DNA of 64,000 nucleotides. It comes from Enoplolaimus lenunculus. Lineage: Eukaryota > Nematoda > Enoplea > Enoplida > Thoracostomopsidae. Positions within the stretch are counted from its first letter, which is position 1. Each line of letters begins with the position of its first letter. Shown here one piece after another: positions 1 to 11,595 of the stretch. Below the pieces are notes generated by a model. It ran no database searches. It saw only the letters and a program-made list of their open reading frames with translations, and was not told the DNA's origin. The stretch is taken from the NCBI GenBank assembly GCA_030248215.1, contig JASANG010001527.1:62001-126000 (forward strand). The letters run 5' to 3'. Made by a program: the position numbers and the translations under genes.

Positions 1-1
1 T

Positions 2-3000
2 TTCTTGGATGCGCCAGAGCTTTTTGCATCATCTCAGCCTCATTCCTCTTTGAATTTTGGCACAGATGTAATGGCAATCAAAAGTAAACTTTTTAAAATG
101 TTTCAACTGTTGTTTTATTTAGAAAGTTCAAAGTCACGCTCAAAATGCTCGCTATTTAGAATACGTTGGATTGTTCATTTCGTTTTGCTCACTGTTATTC
201 GCCTTGATTATATTCGGGTCTCAAAAGTGAGTTCAAATTTAAAACAAGTCTGAAAAAATTAATAAAATTCTTAACAGATCTGTGACGTTTTAACTCGGGC
301 CGGTAACTGAAGGTGGCCGGGATAGGGGAACTGCCCGTCCTGAAAATATTGTGGCCCCCTTAGAAAATGGTCAACTTTACTTGTAAAAGTCAACGAAAAC
401 CCTTGTATGGCACTCCTAAAAAGTTTTCAGCCCCCGCCCTATTGGAAGACGAGCTGGCTACGGGACTGTAATTAAAGGACCACAAACATTGTAAATATCA
501 TGTTTCAAATGTATAGCTGAGTGGTCATAGAAAACGCCTCCGACCCGAGAGACTCGAGTACGAATCACAACGTGTATTACTTGCTTCTTAGATGAAATAG
601 AAAATATTCATGTATCATGTAAAAAATTGTTAAAGAATGCTTTAAGAAACGACGTTCAAAATAAATTAATGATCTGAATATTTCAAACATTATTGTTTTT
701 AAACTGTTATTTCAGACGACTCCAAAACTTTCGAAACCGCCTTCACGTACAGTTAATTTCTTCAATTCTACTGGTTACAACTGTTCGGTTTATACTTTAT
801 ATCGATGGGGATATTACTAAAACTCTGGATACAAGTGATATTGACTCTAATGCTACAAGGGTTGCAGGAATATTTGGCCCAACAATTAATTCTTCGGTAA
901 GCACTAACTTTTTCAGAAAGTCTTCATGGTTTGGGCGTGGATTTTGTATGGCAGCCAGTGACAAGTAATGTATATGTGTGTCGTAGTCCAAGCCGTAATT
1001 CAGCCCAATTCCGAATTGTGCTAGTCCCGCGCGGAATTACGACTTGGTCTACCCCATGGCACAAGGTCTACCTCCGACTTCGGTTCCGGTAGAAAATCGG
1101 CCTTCGGCTCCGGCTCTTTACCGGAGGTTCCGGCAATTTGGGTAGTAAAATTTTGCATATTTTTGCAAAATTTATCTGTTTGAACGCGTTTCGTTTTACT
1201 TTGGTCACAGTATTCAGGAAAGAATTTCCGAAAATTCGCAGAACATTAGCGTAAAACCAAACAAATTAACAACATTTTACATATATTGGCTAAAGTTAAC
1301 TAGTTAACCATCATCGTTACTACCTAATTTTGCCTCACCACCGGCTCCGGCCCCGGCAAATTTCATTGACCTTCGGCTCCGGCATTTTTCACCTCCTGTT
1401 GCACCCTGATATATATATTTATATATTTATATATATATATTTATATATATTTATATATATAATATATATGTGTGTATATACTTTGTGCGTATATTAATTG
1501 CTAATTTTTGATCTTTGTTCGGCGGTAACAAGAGCCATTGTAGCAAAAAGCTTGCACGATTGTTTAGCTCGCCGGTAGAAAAGAGGATCGGTAAAATATT
1601 TATCGTCCATGAAATTGTTCTCGTCCGTCACTTGCTAAATTTAGTTTGAAACTGTAAAGAATAAGTAAAAGTCGCTAGAAGATACAGATTAATTGCATAA
1701 AACTGTGGAAATCAACGTAAAAATCATAGAAATTCCGTTATTTTTAAGTAAAAATATGCATTTAATTTTAGCAGTACATTTGCGAAGCATTTTACGTACT
1801 ACTCGAATACGCGAAATCGGTTGCGTATTGTTGGATGGTATGCGAAGGCTTTCATCTCAACAATCTGCTGGTGTGTTCTGTGTTTGTTAGTGAGCCTAAA
1901 CTGTGGAGATATTGCATATTTGCTTGGGGTAAGTACCATTTCAGAATATGTTGCAGCGACAATGTAATTTTCAAAAATCCTCCATTATTGTTTAACGCTG
2001 GTATAAACCCGAACATTTCTTTTGGTATTTTTTTAAATTAAAAGTTGGGACACATGAATTGTCAAAACAACAGTCTAAGGTACTTTAAGGGGCGTTCAGG
2101 TATCTGGATGGTTTATCAAAGATTAGGTTTAGATTCTAGATTACATTTTTTGCTTCGGCTTAGGCTTAAGAATACGCTTAATCTACTGTTACGTCACTTA
2201 AAGTAACATTGGCCGAACAACTACGAAAAAGTTGCTATCAGGTATAGGCATACAATGGCGGAGCAGTCCAGGTAGGCTACTAATCCCAAACTGCATGTTG
2301 GGGCCCCCAGAGCATTGGCGGATTCGCTGTTTCTCGAGAAAGGCTCGTTGTTGGCCGGCAACCCCCCATGAACTACGGTAGCTACGGTAGTTTTTATTTG
2401 AACTGTACAGGGGGCTATCAATTGGAAGCATTGGGAGCGGCTGCTCCGGCTCTGTAGGTGTAGAGGCAACATAGGCATTGCAAAAAAGACTAACGTCAAT
2501 TGAGCACGAGTTGCTTAAAACTAAAACAATTTAAGCATTGAATGAAATTTTGCAATTGCAAAATAAGAGATTTTCTTACTGAGTTCTGATTTAAATTACT
2601 GCTTTTGCAGGATTTCCAGCTATCAATGTTGCACTATGGATCGGTGTTCTTGTAACTCAAGCGGCCAACGAAAAGACTCAAATCAAAAAGTGAATACCGA
2701 ACAAAATGTTAACTGTGACAAGTTTAATATTAACAAAAGTTTAATTTTAAGAAAATAAAGAGAAATATTAAATCAGTAATTTCAGTGTTCAAAAAAACTT
2801 TCGTTGAAATGGATGGTTAAATTGGAGGAAAGTTCTTCGATTGTTTAAGTTTGCGGACGGAAATGTCGTTTGAGCAATCGTCTTTGGAACTATTGCCTTT
2901 TTGTCAATTCTTAACATGCATATTGCATAGGTGTAATTTGAAGGCTGACGTACATGATTTAATCGTTGTTTTACTGTAGCTTTGTTTTCATTTTTTTCAG

Positions 3001-6000
3001 ATGTTTTGGGACATATTACTGGGATCCTGAATTTTGGGCATTAGAAGCGGTACGAATCATAGAAATTGTGGTAAGTTTTTTGTATTTGAATTTATTTTGA
3101 AAATAAAATTGTGGCTGAATTGACCTAATTAAAATAGGAAATGAAAATTTCCAGTTAGACCAAATCCAACAAAACTTTATTATAGATCCGGCGTTAGAAT
3201 CATTGGCCAATATATAGAGAACATGGCCGTAATCAAGGATAAGCATAATTATAAGTCTAAGCCTAATCCTAAGCGTAAGCCTAAGCAAAAACATAAGTCC
3301 AAAGCTTCAGCTTTACTATATTGGTGTCCCACAGAAAAACGTTTTGCCCCTGATCTTTACATGTGCCTAATTATTTATAAATTGATATTTCAAGCGTTTA
3401 TCATTGGGTTTAAACTATTCCAGCATGGAGCATAGCGATGAGTAAGGTAGTGCAAACTGTAAGCGAATCAGAAATCATTTTTGTGGGGAAAAATTTAAGA
3501 TATGAGTTTTGACATCCACAGGTTACATAAAAACGGCAACTTTCTTTAGCGACACAAATTTTTTATGGCTTCTAGACTAAGCTTAATTTCTAGTTGATCA
3601 ATAAGACTGAGAATAACAGAAAGGATAATGGTGATATACAAACAGAAAGATAAAGAAATTTTAAATTATAATTCGAAATTTATTTTTATAGCTCAATGCA
3701 GTATTCCTTATTATTATTGTACTTGTGCTTCTTGTCAAAGTTCGCGAATCAGTTGGAACAGTAGAATCCGAACAACAAGTCAGGTAAATTTACTGCTACA
3801 AGGAATAAGGAATTAATCTTAAAAACTATTTTTAATTTGAAAAAATTCCAACTTTTCAATAATGTGGGTTTATTTTGAAAAAGTTACAGTCCTTGTATCG
3901 CTTTCCTACATTTAAAGTGTATGGCATGAGCTTGCTTTAGTAAAGGTTTAAGCAAAGGTTTAGGCAGAGGCTTAGGTTTAAATAAGCGTTTTCGAAACCT
4001 AGACCTATAAAGCTTGAGCTTACATCATAAGCTTGTGGAGGAAGTGTACAAAAACTAGTGTTAGCATTAAGACTTTACATAGCTTTTGCAATGAATTTTG
4101 ACAAAAGCGCAGGAATAATTTTGCTGGGGTAGCGAATGTTTCGCTAACATAGAAAGTTCTATTGAAGGTTAACCATTTTGCAGGGGCTTCAGCAATAGCC
4201 ATAAAGTATAAACCCGCACGCTAGAACTGGGCTAAATTTTACATTTATATATAGGTATCCTATATATACTTATACAATTTAATTTAATTTGATTTTATAA
4301 GTTTCGAGCCCATATCCAACATTGTCTAGTGTTCAGTACGAACTGATTAAAACAGAAATTTGCTAATATTTGTGGTTAAGAAAAAGTCTTAAACCGCGTT
4401 TTGTTGTAAATTGTCATAGCGATAGCTTTTGATTGCCATAACCGTTCCTCTGTTTTTCGGAAGTAAATAAGGTTTATGCAGATTGTTTTGAGTGTCTTAT
4501 ACATATTTGAACAGTGTAGGCTATTCTACTGCTTTGGTCTCTTATATGGCTCTAAATAGAACTTACAGATTTTGAAACAATGGAACAGCTGGGCTGCCTG
4601 TGTGCAAAGTTTTCAATAAATAGGTCGGAAATCCATTGAGTACCACACAAGGGAACTAACCAGAAATCCGACTTTAGATGAGCGATCCATATGTATGAAC
4701 GTAGACTTTTGTGTTCGTATGATTCTAGTTTAGAATTTGCAAAACTATTTAGCTAAGCATTCTTTATTATATACATGTAGGTTTTTGATGGTTGCCGCAG
4801 CCCAAAACAAGAGTCACCATCCGAGGACGGCTATAAAAATAGTGTACCTGTTTTTGAATTTCAGAAAAAGTCTCAAAGCCGCGTTTATGTTAATTCCGTT
4901 GCTCGGAATTCCGAACATTCTGCAACAAATTCCGATCAAACCGTCAAATTCAAATATTCCACTTTGGGCCGTGTATACGTATATTTCAAATTTTGCCTAC
5001 GCCATTCAAGGATTTTTCATTGCCCTGTTGTATTGTTTTACCAACCGCGAGGTAAGCTAGCGTCCATTTGAATTCTACGCCAGTATTCTCATCTCTGTTT
5101 AGTTTGTAGAGCCAGTTAGAAATGCGTCTTGTAACATTCGATCCTGTGAATGCAAACTAAATATGCCACTTTTAGCACGTTGTATATATATGTCGTGCAC
5201 CAAAGAGCTATTTGTCCCAGTTGATTACTGGGATGTCCCAAACGACAACTACTATTCGGGGCAGCCCCTGCAAAATCCAATGCTAACCTCAACGTGGTGG
5301 GAGAGTGCCAACGCTCTGTCCTACGATCCGTTCGCTATGGACAACGGCCAAGGCACTGGAATGCATATGAGTGTGCTACATGGTTAGGAAACCCCAATTT
5401 TTTAACGCTGGCGGCCCGTATCCGGTTATTGTCAGGTTTTTGACGTAAGTCCAACCTGGCCAATCGGGCACCAAGCTTAGCTCTATAATTGTACAATAAA
5501 GCAATTACGACTAAGACTGGCCTCGCAGGCGATGCGTTGAGTTATGTGCTCGGTGCTCCGAAAAATAAGCAAGTGAGTACGTTTTATATCTTCGCAGGAC
5601 TAAATGATTGGGAAACCCCGCTAAATAAAATATTTCGTTCCTGTTTTGTTAACGGATATATGCCTTCGTCGTGATGTGTGTCTAAAGTCGTGTTTATTCC
5701 TAAACCAGGGAAAAGACGATTATATGTCAGCAAATTCGTATAGACCAATTAGGTTAACTTAATTTCTTTTGAAGTCATTGGAGATATTGATTCTAAGATA
5801 CATTAGACAAAATGCGTTGTTCAGTCATCCGTTGTCGTCAAATCAGTATGCAAAGCAGACGGGCAAATCGACACTTACAGCCCATCCCATTCTTGCATCG
5901 AAGATTGAGAAAGGTCATTCTCTTAAGCGCTATTCCCTTGATCTCTTTCTGGACATTGGTGGAGCTTTGAACAAAATCTGCTTTCTCTCAATACAGAATG

Positions 6001-8575
6001 CTCAGAAGAGATTTAGAGTAGATAAAAAAGATTAGTAGATTTATAAATAATCTCATCTGCTCAAGAACTGAATTAGCTCGAATGGATTCTTCACAAATAA
6101 AACTTCGTGTACATCAAGATAGCCCACAAGGCAGTTAAGTGTAACAGATGCAATGAGAACAACTCCAACAGGGGAATGGAGGCTCTTCTAGGTACTGTTC
6201 CAATTCTTGAAAGGTGTGAACTGGAGGCAATCAAAGATTTTTGTCGATTAAATTATGTTGAATTATCGGGAGACTATGACGAAATTAAGCAAAATTTAAT
6301 TCAAAATTTAGCTTGGAGGTCGTCAGAACTGACAGTTAGATATTAGAAAAATCATTCGTTTTTAGTAGAATCTAAGCAAATACTTTAAGGCTGCTTGGCA
6401 GTAAATGAAGATCGAATAAGAGATATCAGTGTAATTAGCTTTCCTAAGTATGCACACTTCATTTGTCTTCTTCTCCGTCTATCTATCTTTCTATCTGTCT
6501 ATTTGGGGCGGCCAAACAACTACTGGAATGCAAGCTGGTTTTGGAATTCCCAAAAATCACTCCAATTGCTCCATAAAACAACAGCACCCAATGCTGTAAC
6601 AACTTTGACGCGCTATGCGCAAGCCCAGGTTAAAGCAATCTAACACGCGTTCTTTCGCATCGGACTTCCGTGGAAATATGGAATTCAAATACTGTCAAGT
6701 ATGCTAATTGCTCAACACCGTGCAAGTGTAACGCAAAACTGTATCCATTGTAAGCCGTAAAAGAAAATCCTAAAAACGCAACTGTTTCTCCTGAATCAAA
6801 CTTAAGACTGAATACCGGTCCTGGCTGCCCCATAGGTATCTCGACCTCATTTGCATGTCAGACACCCGCAAATGCGTGTCCACCAGTCTCCACAAAGCAG
6901 GTCGACACACCTCTACAACCTAACATAACAACAATTCTAGACACCCATATTGGGTGCTGATATATCGTCTAAATTAAGTTCTACGAGAGAGTAGGTGGAG
7001 CCAAGGACTTCCTTAAGGTGTGGTTTTAGGATTTGGTTTTATTTTATGTTTTAGTTTTTAGTATAAATATGGTTTGAGAGTGGCACAGCCACCTACATCC
7101 TTCACCATATTTGCAAACTATAAATTATACAAGGTTTATAATATAGGGTAGACCATTACAGAAGCGCAGTTTGATTGAGTAACCAGAACAATAGAAATAA
7201 AATCAGCATTATCCACATGACGTTGCGCTCGATTAAACATTTCTGTAACGCTCACACAGCTTCATTTGTATGCCATAGAAACCATGTTTAATTTATAGCT
7301 TGCAAGTAGGGTGAAGGTAAACAATTATTGTGCAAGTCAGTTTTTTTGAACGCAGCCAGGCCTGAGCAACCAATCACAAGCAGTTTGCATTCCAGCCGCT
7401 ATTTGGTCTATACAATACGCCAATGAAAAGCAGTTTGCATTCCAGTAGTTGTATGGGCTGCCCGACGAGCAATTGTCATTTGGGACGTCCCATTTGCCAA
7501 CTAAAGGCAAATAGCTGTTTGGAGCACGGCATGTTTACTTTCTTAATCTTATATGAAGTTTCACATAATATGTTCTTTTCATCAACAGATCTAAGTTCAT
7601 GCAGAATTTGAACTCAAGACTATCGGGTGGAGCCGGTTGCCAAAACCACTCGGCTATAGGAGCTTTACACTCATACACGAGTGGGTTTTAACGCATAAAG
7701 TGTTTGCTAAACGCTGTTCATTATATATCATTTTACGTGCGTAACAATTTGTGATCCTTTAGTCAATAAAGTTCGTACCAAGGTGTCGTGGTACTCGTAT
7801 AACCGACAGAAATATTTCGAATTGTAGCTTTTATCGCAAATTAATAGGTTTTCAGACAAATGAACTACAACAACCGCAAAAAGTTTGAAAATGAAAAAAT
7901 TTTCAGGTTATTAATGCAATCCATCTTGAATACCAGCGGTTCCGCATCAAGCACGCCAATTCTTGCGAACTACAACGAAACAGTTTTACATTTGGACCCG
8001 GAGATCCGTACCGTGCTAGCGGGATAGAACCTGGAAGTGCAAAGAATAGTGCTCGCAGTGGTATACTGCGACGTGATTGGCTAGCAAACAAAGTGAGCAC
8101 ACCAACCATGAGTCAACCTGATTGGTTCGTCGAACAAACTCAAACACTTATTGGACAATCGGAAAGCAGATTTCAACCAATAAGAGGAAAGCAAAATGCG
8201 TCCAAGCTCACTGCACCTATAATTGGCGAAAGTGGGGTGCTAAAAAACTATGCGGCTACTTGCGACTGTGCTCCGAACAAATTTGGAGATGGGTACGTGT
8301 TAGAATTTGAAAGGGATAGTGACTTTGGGCCAGAGGACTCGAGGACAGATTACAGAAAAATCAGCAACGAACACTGGAGTAACGTTATTCCGCCCGTATT
8401 TAACGGCAGCGGTTCAAATACATGTTCGACAGGGTCTACTACATTGAATAATAGCGCAAGAAATGGCGATAGTAACAGAAATACGCCTAAATTGCTCCAT
8501 AAAGAGATATTCGTGAATACTGAAACGGAACCGGAAGAACAGCCAATGAACAATTGTAATGATGAAAGCGGCTAA
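2..8575 (+). CDS. Class B (secretin-family) GPCR, PDF-receptor-like, 3' part
   Basis: Peptide-hormone receptor of the plasma membrane, expected to couple to G proteins. Exons with matching phases: 123-226, 716-896, 1772-1928, 2611-2689, 3001-3070, 3692-3783, 4865-5051, 7907-8575, giving about 512 residues without the extracellular domain. A possible partial exon 2-67 (GAT|gtaatg donor, phase 0) would precede TM1. Seen in order: TM1 (RYLEYVGLFISFCSLL), TM2 (LHVQL...VRFILYIDGDI), TM3 with its conserved Cys (ICEAFYVLLEYAKSVAYCWM then CEGFHLNNLLV), TM4 (AWGFPAINVALWIGV), ECL2 Cys (KKCFGTYYW), TM5, TM6 (LLGIPNILQQIP) and TM7 (QGFFIALLYCFTNREV). The acidic YID after TM2, EGFHLNN and LLGIxN recall PDF receptors; calcitonin-like receptors are the alternative. 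Exon 1772 could instead start at 1775 (NAG/NAG acceptor). The long tail (222 residues) is Ser/Asn-rich. Introns carry MITEs and a LINE fragment. Confidence 0.88.
300..472 (+). mobile_element. GCCCGTAGCCA-family MITE, decayed copy
   Basis: Shares the order seen in better copies: a GGCCGG..-type start, a run like CCCCTTAGAAAAT, the phrase GAAAACCCTTGTATGGC, and the end GAGCTGGCTACGGG. Sits in the GPCR intron between the TM1 and TM2 exons. Confidence 0.55.
512..571 (+). repeat. tRNA-like SINE head fragment
   Basis: A-box-like TAGCTGAGTGGTCA and B-box-like GAGTACGAATC at tRNA-like spacing. No proper cloverleaf is visible, so it is read as a decayed SINE promoter in a GPCR intron. Confidence 0.35.
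1060..1408 (+). mobile_element. hAT-like MITE, CCGG-rich, right end intact
   Basis: Right end TGTTGCACCCTG matches the inverted terminal repeat of the CAGGGTGCAACC family. The interior alternates CTTCGGCTCCGG-type words with an AT-rich middle that also occurs near 31.0-31.2 kb. The left end is not clear. It lies in the GPCR intron before the TM3 exon and is followed by an AT microsatellite (1409-1485). Confidence 0.55.
1409..1485. repeat. TA/TTTA microsatellite
   Basis: About 75 bases of TATATATTTA-type repeat abutting the right end of the preceding MITE. Confidence 0.8.
2076..2214 (-). mobile_element. Telomere-like-core MITE (CCTAAG family)
   Basis: Ends are inverted: TACTTTAAGGGGCGTTC on the left against CACTTAAAGTAACATTGGCC on the right. 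The core holds GGCTTAGGCTTAAGAATACG. Located in the GPCR intron before the TM4 exon. Confidence 0.6.
3203..3367 (+). mobile_element. Telomere-like-core MITE (CCTAAG family)
   Basis: Starts TTGGCCAATATATAGAG and ends TGATCTTTACATGTGCC, with a core of CTAAGCCTAATCCTAAGCG-type repeats and the family phrase CCACAGAAAAACGTT. Located in the GPCR intron before the TM5 exon. Confidence 0.65.
5103..5387 (+). CDS. Alternative terminal exon of the class B GPCR (short Cys-rich tail)
   Basis: The intron after the TM7 exon is interrupted 51 bases downstream by a second acceptor (ctctgtttag) followed by 94 sense codons and TAG, in the phase (0) left by donor 5051. The peptide begins FVEPVRNASCNIRSCECK and continues with an aromatic, acidic stretch (DYWDVPNDNYYSG). 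It would replace the 222-residue tail of exon 7907-8575 with 94 residues, giving a receptor about 384 residues long in the window. Clustered Cys right after TM7 could be palmitoylated; that is inference. Alternatively it is an unrelated or decayed exon; no transcript evidence is available. Confidence 0.55.
   Translation, partial: FVEPVRNASCNIRSCECKLNMPLLARCIYMSCTKELFVPVDYWDVPNDNYYSGQPLQNPMLTSTWWESANALSYDPFAMDNGQGTGMHMSVLHG
5600..6000 (+). pseudogene. LINE (Jockey/R1-like) reverse-transcriptase fragment, decayed
   Basis: Translation in shifting frames gives landmarks of the non-LTR reverse transcriptase: NGYMPSS, then KVVFIPKPGKDDYMSANSYR, then a LLKSLEILILRYIR segment, SNQYAKQTGKSTLTA, and FLDIGGAL, which corresponds to the usual FLDIEGAFDN. 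At least one stop and one frameshift interrupt it, and the catalytic Asp context is changed (GGALNK). Traces may begin near 5490 and extend toward 6150. It lies in the GPCR intron before the long-tail exon. Confidence 0.75.
7600..7690 (-). repeat. tRNA-like SINE head
   Basis: On the minus strand an A-box-like TATAGCCGAGTGGTTTTGGC and a B-box-like TTGAGTTCAAATTC at tRNA spacing. Located in the GPCR intron before the last exon. Confidence 0.45.
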
Positions 8576-8691
8576 CCTGAAATTAGTTCTAATTGTACAA
8601 ACGATCGCGATGTTTGTGACTGGAAAGGAAAATTTACCAATGAAAATTGAGGAAATGACGGATGTTGAATATGGCAAATGAGACTCGAGGA

Positions 8692-8697
8692 AATAAA
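8692..8697 (+). terminator. Poly(A) signal candidate for the GPCR
   Basis: AATAAA, 117 bases after the stop of the long-tail exon; a second copy lies about 55 bases further. Confidence 0.45.
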
Positions 8698-8817
8698 ATT
8701 TAAATTAATTTAAGCAGTTAAAATTGAGGAAACGAATTCGTGTAGGAAATAAAAATTCGGTATTAGCTTTATCAAAAATAGTTCACACGCGCATTTGTCG
8801 GCAATTTCAATGTATAT

Positions 8818-8910
8818 ACTAGCGGAGGTGAAAAACCGGAGCCGGAGCCAGAGGTCAAAAAATTTTGCTTAGCTAGAACCGGAACCGGAGCTGGAGATGA
8901 AGCAAAATTA
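8818..8910 (+). repeat. CCGGAGC-rich fragment of a hAT-like MITE
   Basis: Words such as ACCGGAGCCGGAGCCAGAGG and AACCGGAACCGGAGCTGGAG, typical of the CAGGGTGCAACC family, but no recognisable ends. Confidence 0.4.
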
Positions 8911-9345
8911 TGTAATACAATTATGTTAATTTTACTCAATTTAAAACAGATGCCTTGGTTTTAAAGCATGTTTTACGAGATATCTCGACGGTTAAACTAG
9001 TCAAAATTGCCCCAATGTTACAAATAACAGTATGAGGAGAATGTTTATGTAAATACGAAAAATTTCAGTACTGGACCTGCTGGAAATTGCAGCATGAATT
9101 CTATAGAAGTCGGAGGCCGATTTCCTGCGGAAGAAGCCAAGGCAGATCTCCGGTTGTACCCTAGCGACTATGGGGACCAGTGAACTAGTGTTACAGCATC
9201 CGCAAAACCAAGCAAGGTATATTTTCAGAACTCACACAATATTGCTATTTGCAATTTTCCACCACATGTCCATCCTTGAGGAACGAAACAAACCAATCAA
9301 TGTCAGCACAATTTTTATTCAGCATGAATGACGCTTACAGATTGT

Positions 9346-9351
9346 TTTATT
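9346..9351 (-). terminator. Poly(A) signal candidate for the secreted Gln-rich gene
   Basis: AATAAA on the minus strand, just after the stop codon; another at 9314-9319 is better spaced and may be the one used. Confidence 0.35.
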
Positions 9352-9352
9352 G

Positions 9353-11165
9353 TTACCCAAAATCTCGTATGGATTTGCCTCTAGGATACCCTAAATGTCT
9401 CAGGCGTCTTTCCAGCTCCACCTGGGAGCACGGAGGTATATAAACAGGCTTGCCAGCTAAAACTAGCCGGAGTTGATTGTCATCTAAAATATTAGCAGGG
9501 CACGCGGCGCATTGGGGCTCATCAGGAGGGCATAACTCTGTCCGCCCACACGTATCCATTACTGCCCACGGTACAATTACAGCTGACTGTATTTTTCGTC
9601 CGGAATAATCTTCAAATATTCCATCTTTCAACAATTGTTTAATTTCAGCTTTAGACGCGTATTGCCGCAGTTCACGTTCATTTCCGGTTAAATTTAAGTG
9701 CGGAAATTCCGTTCTCGCCGCTGTCTTGGTGTCCCGGCGTGCTCTTGCTGCTATGTTTCCAAAAGAAGCTGTCAAGCGATTGGCGAATGGTTCGAAATTT
9801 TCTCCGATGTTGGTTGGCTTATTTTGTCGATTTTGTGATGAATAAATAATTTGTCGCATCTTCGGTGACGTCATCTTTTGACGTTTTTGTCGGCGACGTG
9901 CGCGGTGTTGCCAGCTATAGCGATACGTGTATTCTTTATGTTGTTTTTGTTGTTTTTGTTTTGGATCTTGTTGTTTTTGTCTTTGTTGCTGTTGTTGCAG
10001 TTGTTTTTGTTTTTGTTCTTGCTGTTTTTGTTTTTGTTGGAGTTGGTTTTGTCGCTGTGGTTGTTGCTGTCTCTGTTGTGGCAGCACAATTCTTTGAGGT
10101 TTGCGTTTCTCTCCGTTGCCAGTTTGCGTTGTTTTGTTTTTCTTTTCTTGTTCTTTTTCATTTCTTTTTTGCAGTTGCTTTAATTGTTTTTCGTGTTTCT
10201 TTTCTTGTTGATTGCTCGCATCCTCAGTACCTGTCGAGTTTTTTTCAGTGCTTCCGTGTTTTCGCAGTTTCTCTCGTTCTTCGCGTTCTTTTAATCGCTC
10301 TTTTCGACGTTGTTCTTGTTGCCGTTTTCTGGCGTCTCGTTTAGCTGCTCGTTCCTTCGCTCGTTTCTCACGTTGTTGTCGACGAGCTATTGATTTTTCG
10401 ACCGCCTGAAAATAAAGACTAAATATGCGTACACGGCTCACATTTAATGTTTAGGTTCTAGTAGTCCATGCCACAAGCGCCACCAGCTTGAGATCCGCTT
10501 CAAGTTGGTTCTGTTTTTATGTCTGTTTGTCTTTCAACCAACATTTATTTATTAATATAAATTTGTCTTAGTATATAATAATTGGATGTATCCGATGCCC
10601 ATGACACTAAATATTTTCCCAATCGAATATTTCTTATTTGATCTGAAATCTTATTTCAAGCCAGGGTTCGAACCTGGGGCTTTCGGTCGGCAGGATTGTA
10701 CCATTGCGGCTTGACTGCAAGAGGTTAACTAGCTCAGCATGAGAGAGCTCTTACACCTTATTTACCTACTTATATTAAACGCTGTGTACCGCTTGCTGTT
10801 TTCCTTATACAGTTTGCACTAAGTTGCTCATTGTATACTCTATATGAGAAGGTGTTAAATACCTGTCGATGTCGCTCAGCGCGTGCCACAAACACAGGAT
10901 CATTCGGATGATAATATCGAAGGCGGCTCAGTCCCGGAACGCTGGTACAGCGGCCGCTATAAAGGTTTCCATAAGACGAACCAAACGCTGGACCGTGAAG
11001 TAGATTTTCGTAAAACCATGCGAATTTTGGGTTCCGCTCATCTGTGGGTTCGATTCGTTCTACAGGGTCAATGCTTGATGCTACTTTGAACCCGGAACCA
11101 TAATTCCGAACACCACTGAGAAGGATGAAAACTGCAATAAAGTAGTACTGATAATGGATTTTCAT
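9353..11165 (-). CDS. Secreted basic Gln-rich protein, unknown family
   Basis: Two exons, 10863-11165 and 9353-10405, join in phase 0 (CGACAG|gtattt and tattttcag) into 451 residues. Residues 1-25 are a signal peptide (MKIHYQYYFIAVFILLSG). The rest of exon 1 is Tyr/Pro-rich with one Cys. Exon 2 starts with a long Arg/Lys/Glu stretch likely to form a charged helix (EKRAKERAAKRDARKRQQ), then a Gln/Lys region (about residues 200-280), a basic KRQKMTSPKMRQII segment, and an end with five Cys (CGRTELCPPDEPQCAACP plus IPPCSQVELERRL). The six Cys could make three disulfides. I do not recognise the family; an extracellular or cuticle role is a guess. Stop TAA is two bases from an AATAAA. The intron is largely filled by a SINE. 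Confidence 0.7.
10640..10858 (-). mobile_element. tRNA-derived SINE in the intron of the secreted Gln-rich gene
   Basis: Minus strand carries an A-box-like AGCCGCAATGGTACAATCC and B box AGGTTCGAACCC. The segment TTGCTCATTGTATACTCTAT on the plus strand recurs near 30.44 kb beside another tRNA-like head, so the two define one family. Confidence 0.6.
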
Positions 11166-11374
11166 GCACCACTTCGGGCGTCAATATGGTAAAAAAGACC
11201 AGATACAAAAAAACAACGGATCACTCTAAACTAGCGAACCGAGCGAGTCGCCGGACCCGAACACTGCTTTAGCGCTAAATCTTAATACAAATTTTTGGCT
11301 TTATTTTCTGTTGGGGGACCTAGACAGGAGTACCTTTCTGAACCTTTAATGTAAAGCCAGGTAAGTTATTTATA

Positions 11375-11595
11375 CACTGCAAAAAATGGTGAGTAAAATT
11401 GACTCTCTCCGAAATAGGCTTTTCGGGACTACACAAACTGAGTCAAATTTCGACTCCGCTAGAGTCGAATTCGACTCAATGAGCGACTCGGCTGATTCGA
11501 ATTTTACTCTGTCGGAGTTGAATTTGACTCAGTTTGTGTAGTCCGGAAAAGCCTATTTCGGAGAGAGTCAATTCGACTCACCATTTTTTGCAGAG
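11375..11595. mobile_element. Palindromic Tc1/mariner-like MITE (CACTGCAAAAA)
   Basis: Arms of about 95 bases: CACTGCAAAAAATGGTGAG at the left and its complement CTCACCATTTTTTGCAGAG at the right, both continuing through CTCCGAAATAGGCTTTTC. The family's TA duplication is clear in the other two copies (13358, 30820) but lost on the right here. Confidence 0.8.

Noticed and set aside
9865-10344. Hydrophobic plus-strand frame opposite the Gln-rich gene
   Set aside because: Poly-Val/Phe/Leu is the antisense of Gln/Lys codons; the minus strand has the signal peptide, splice sites and stop.
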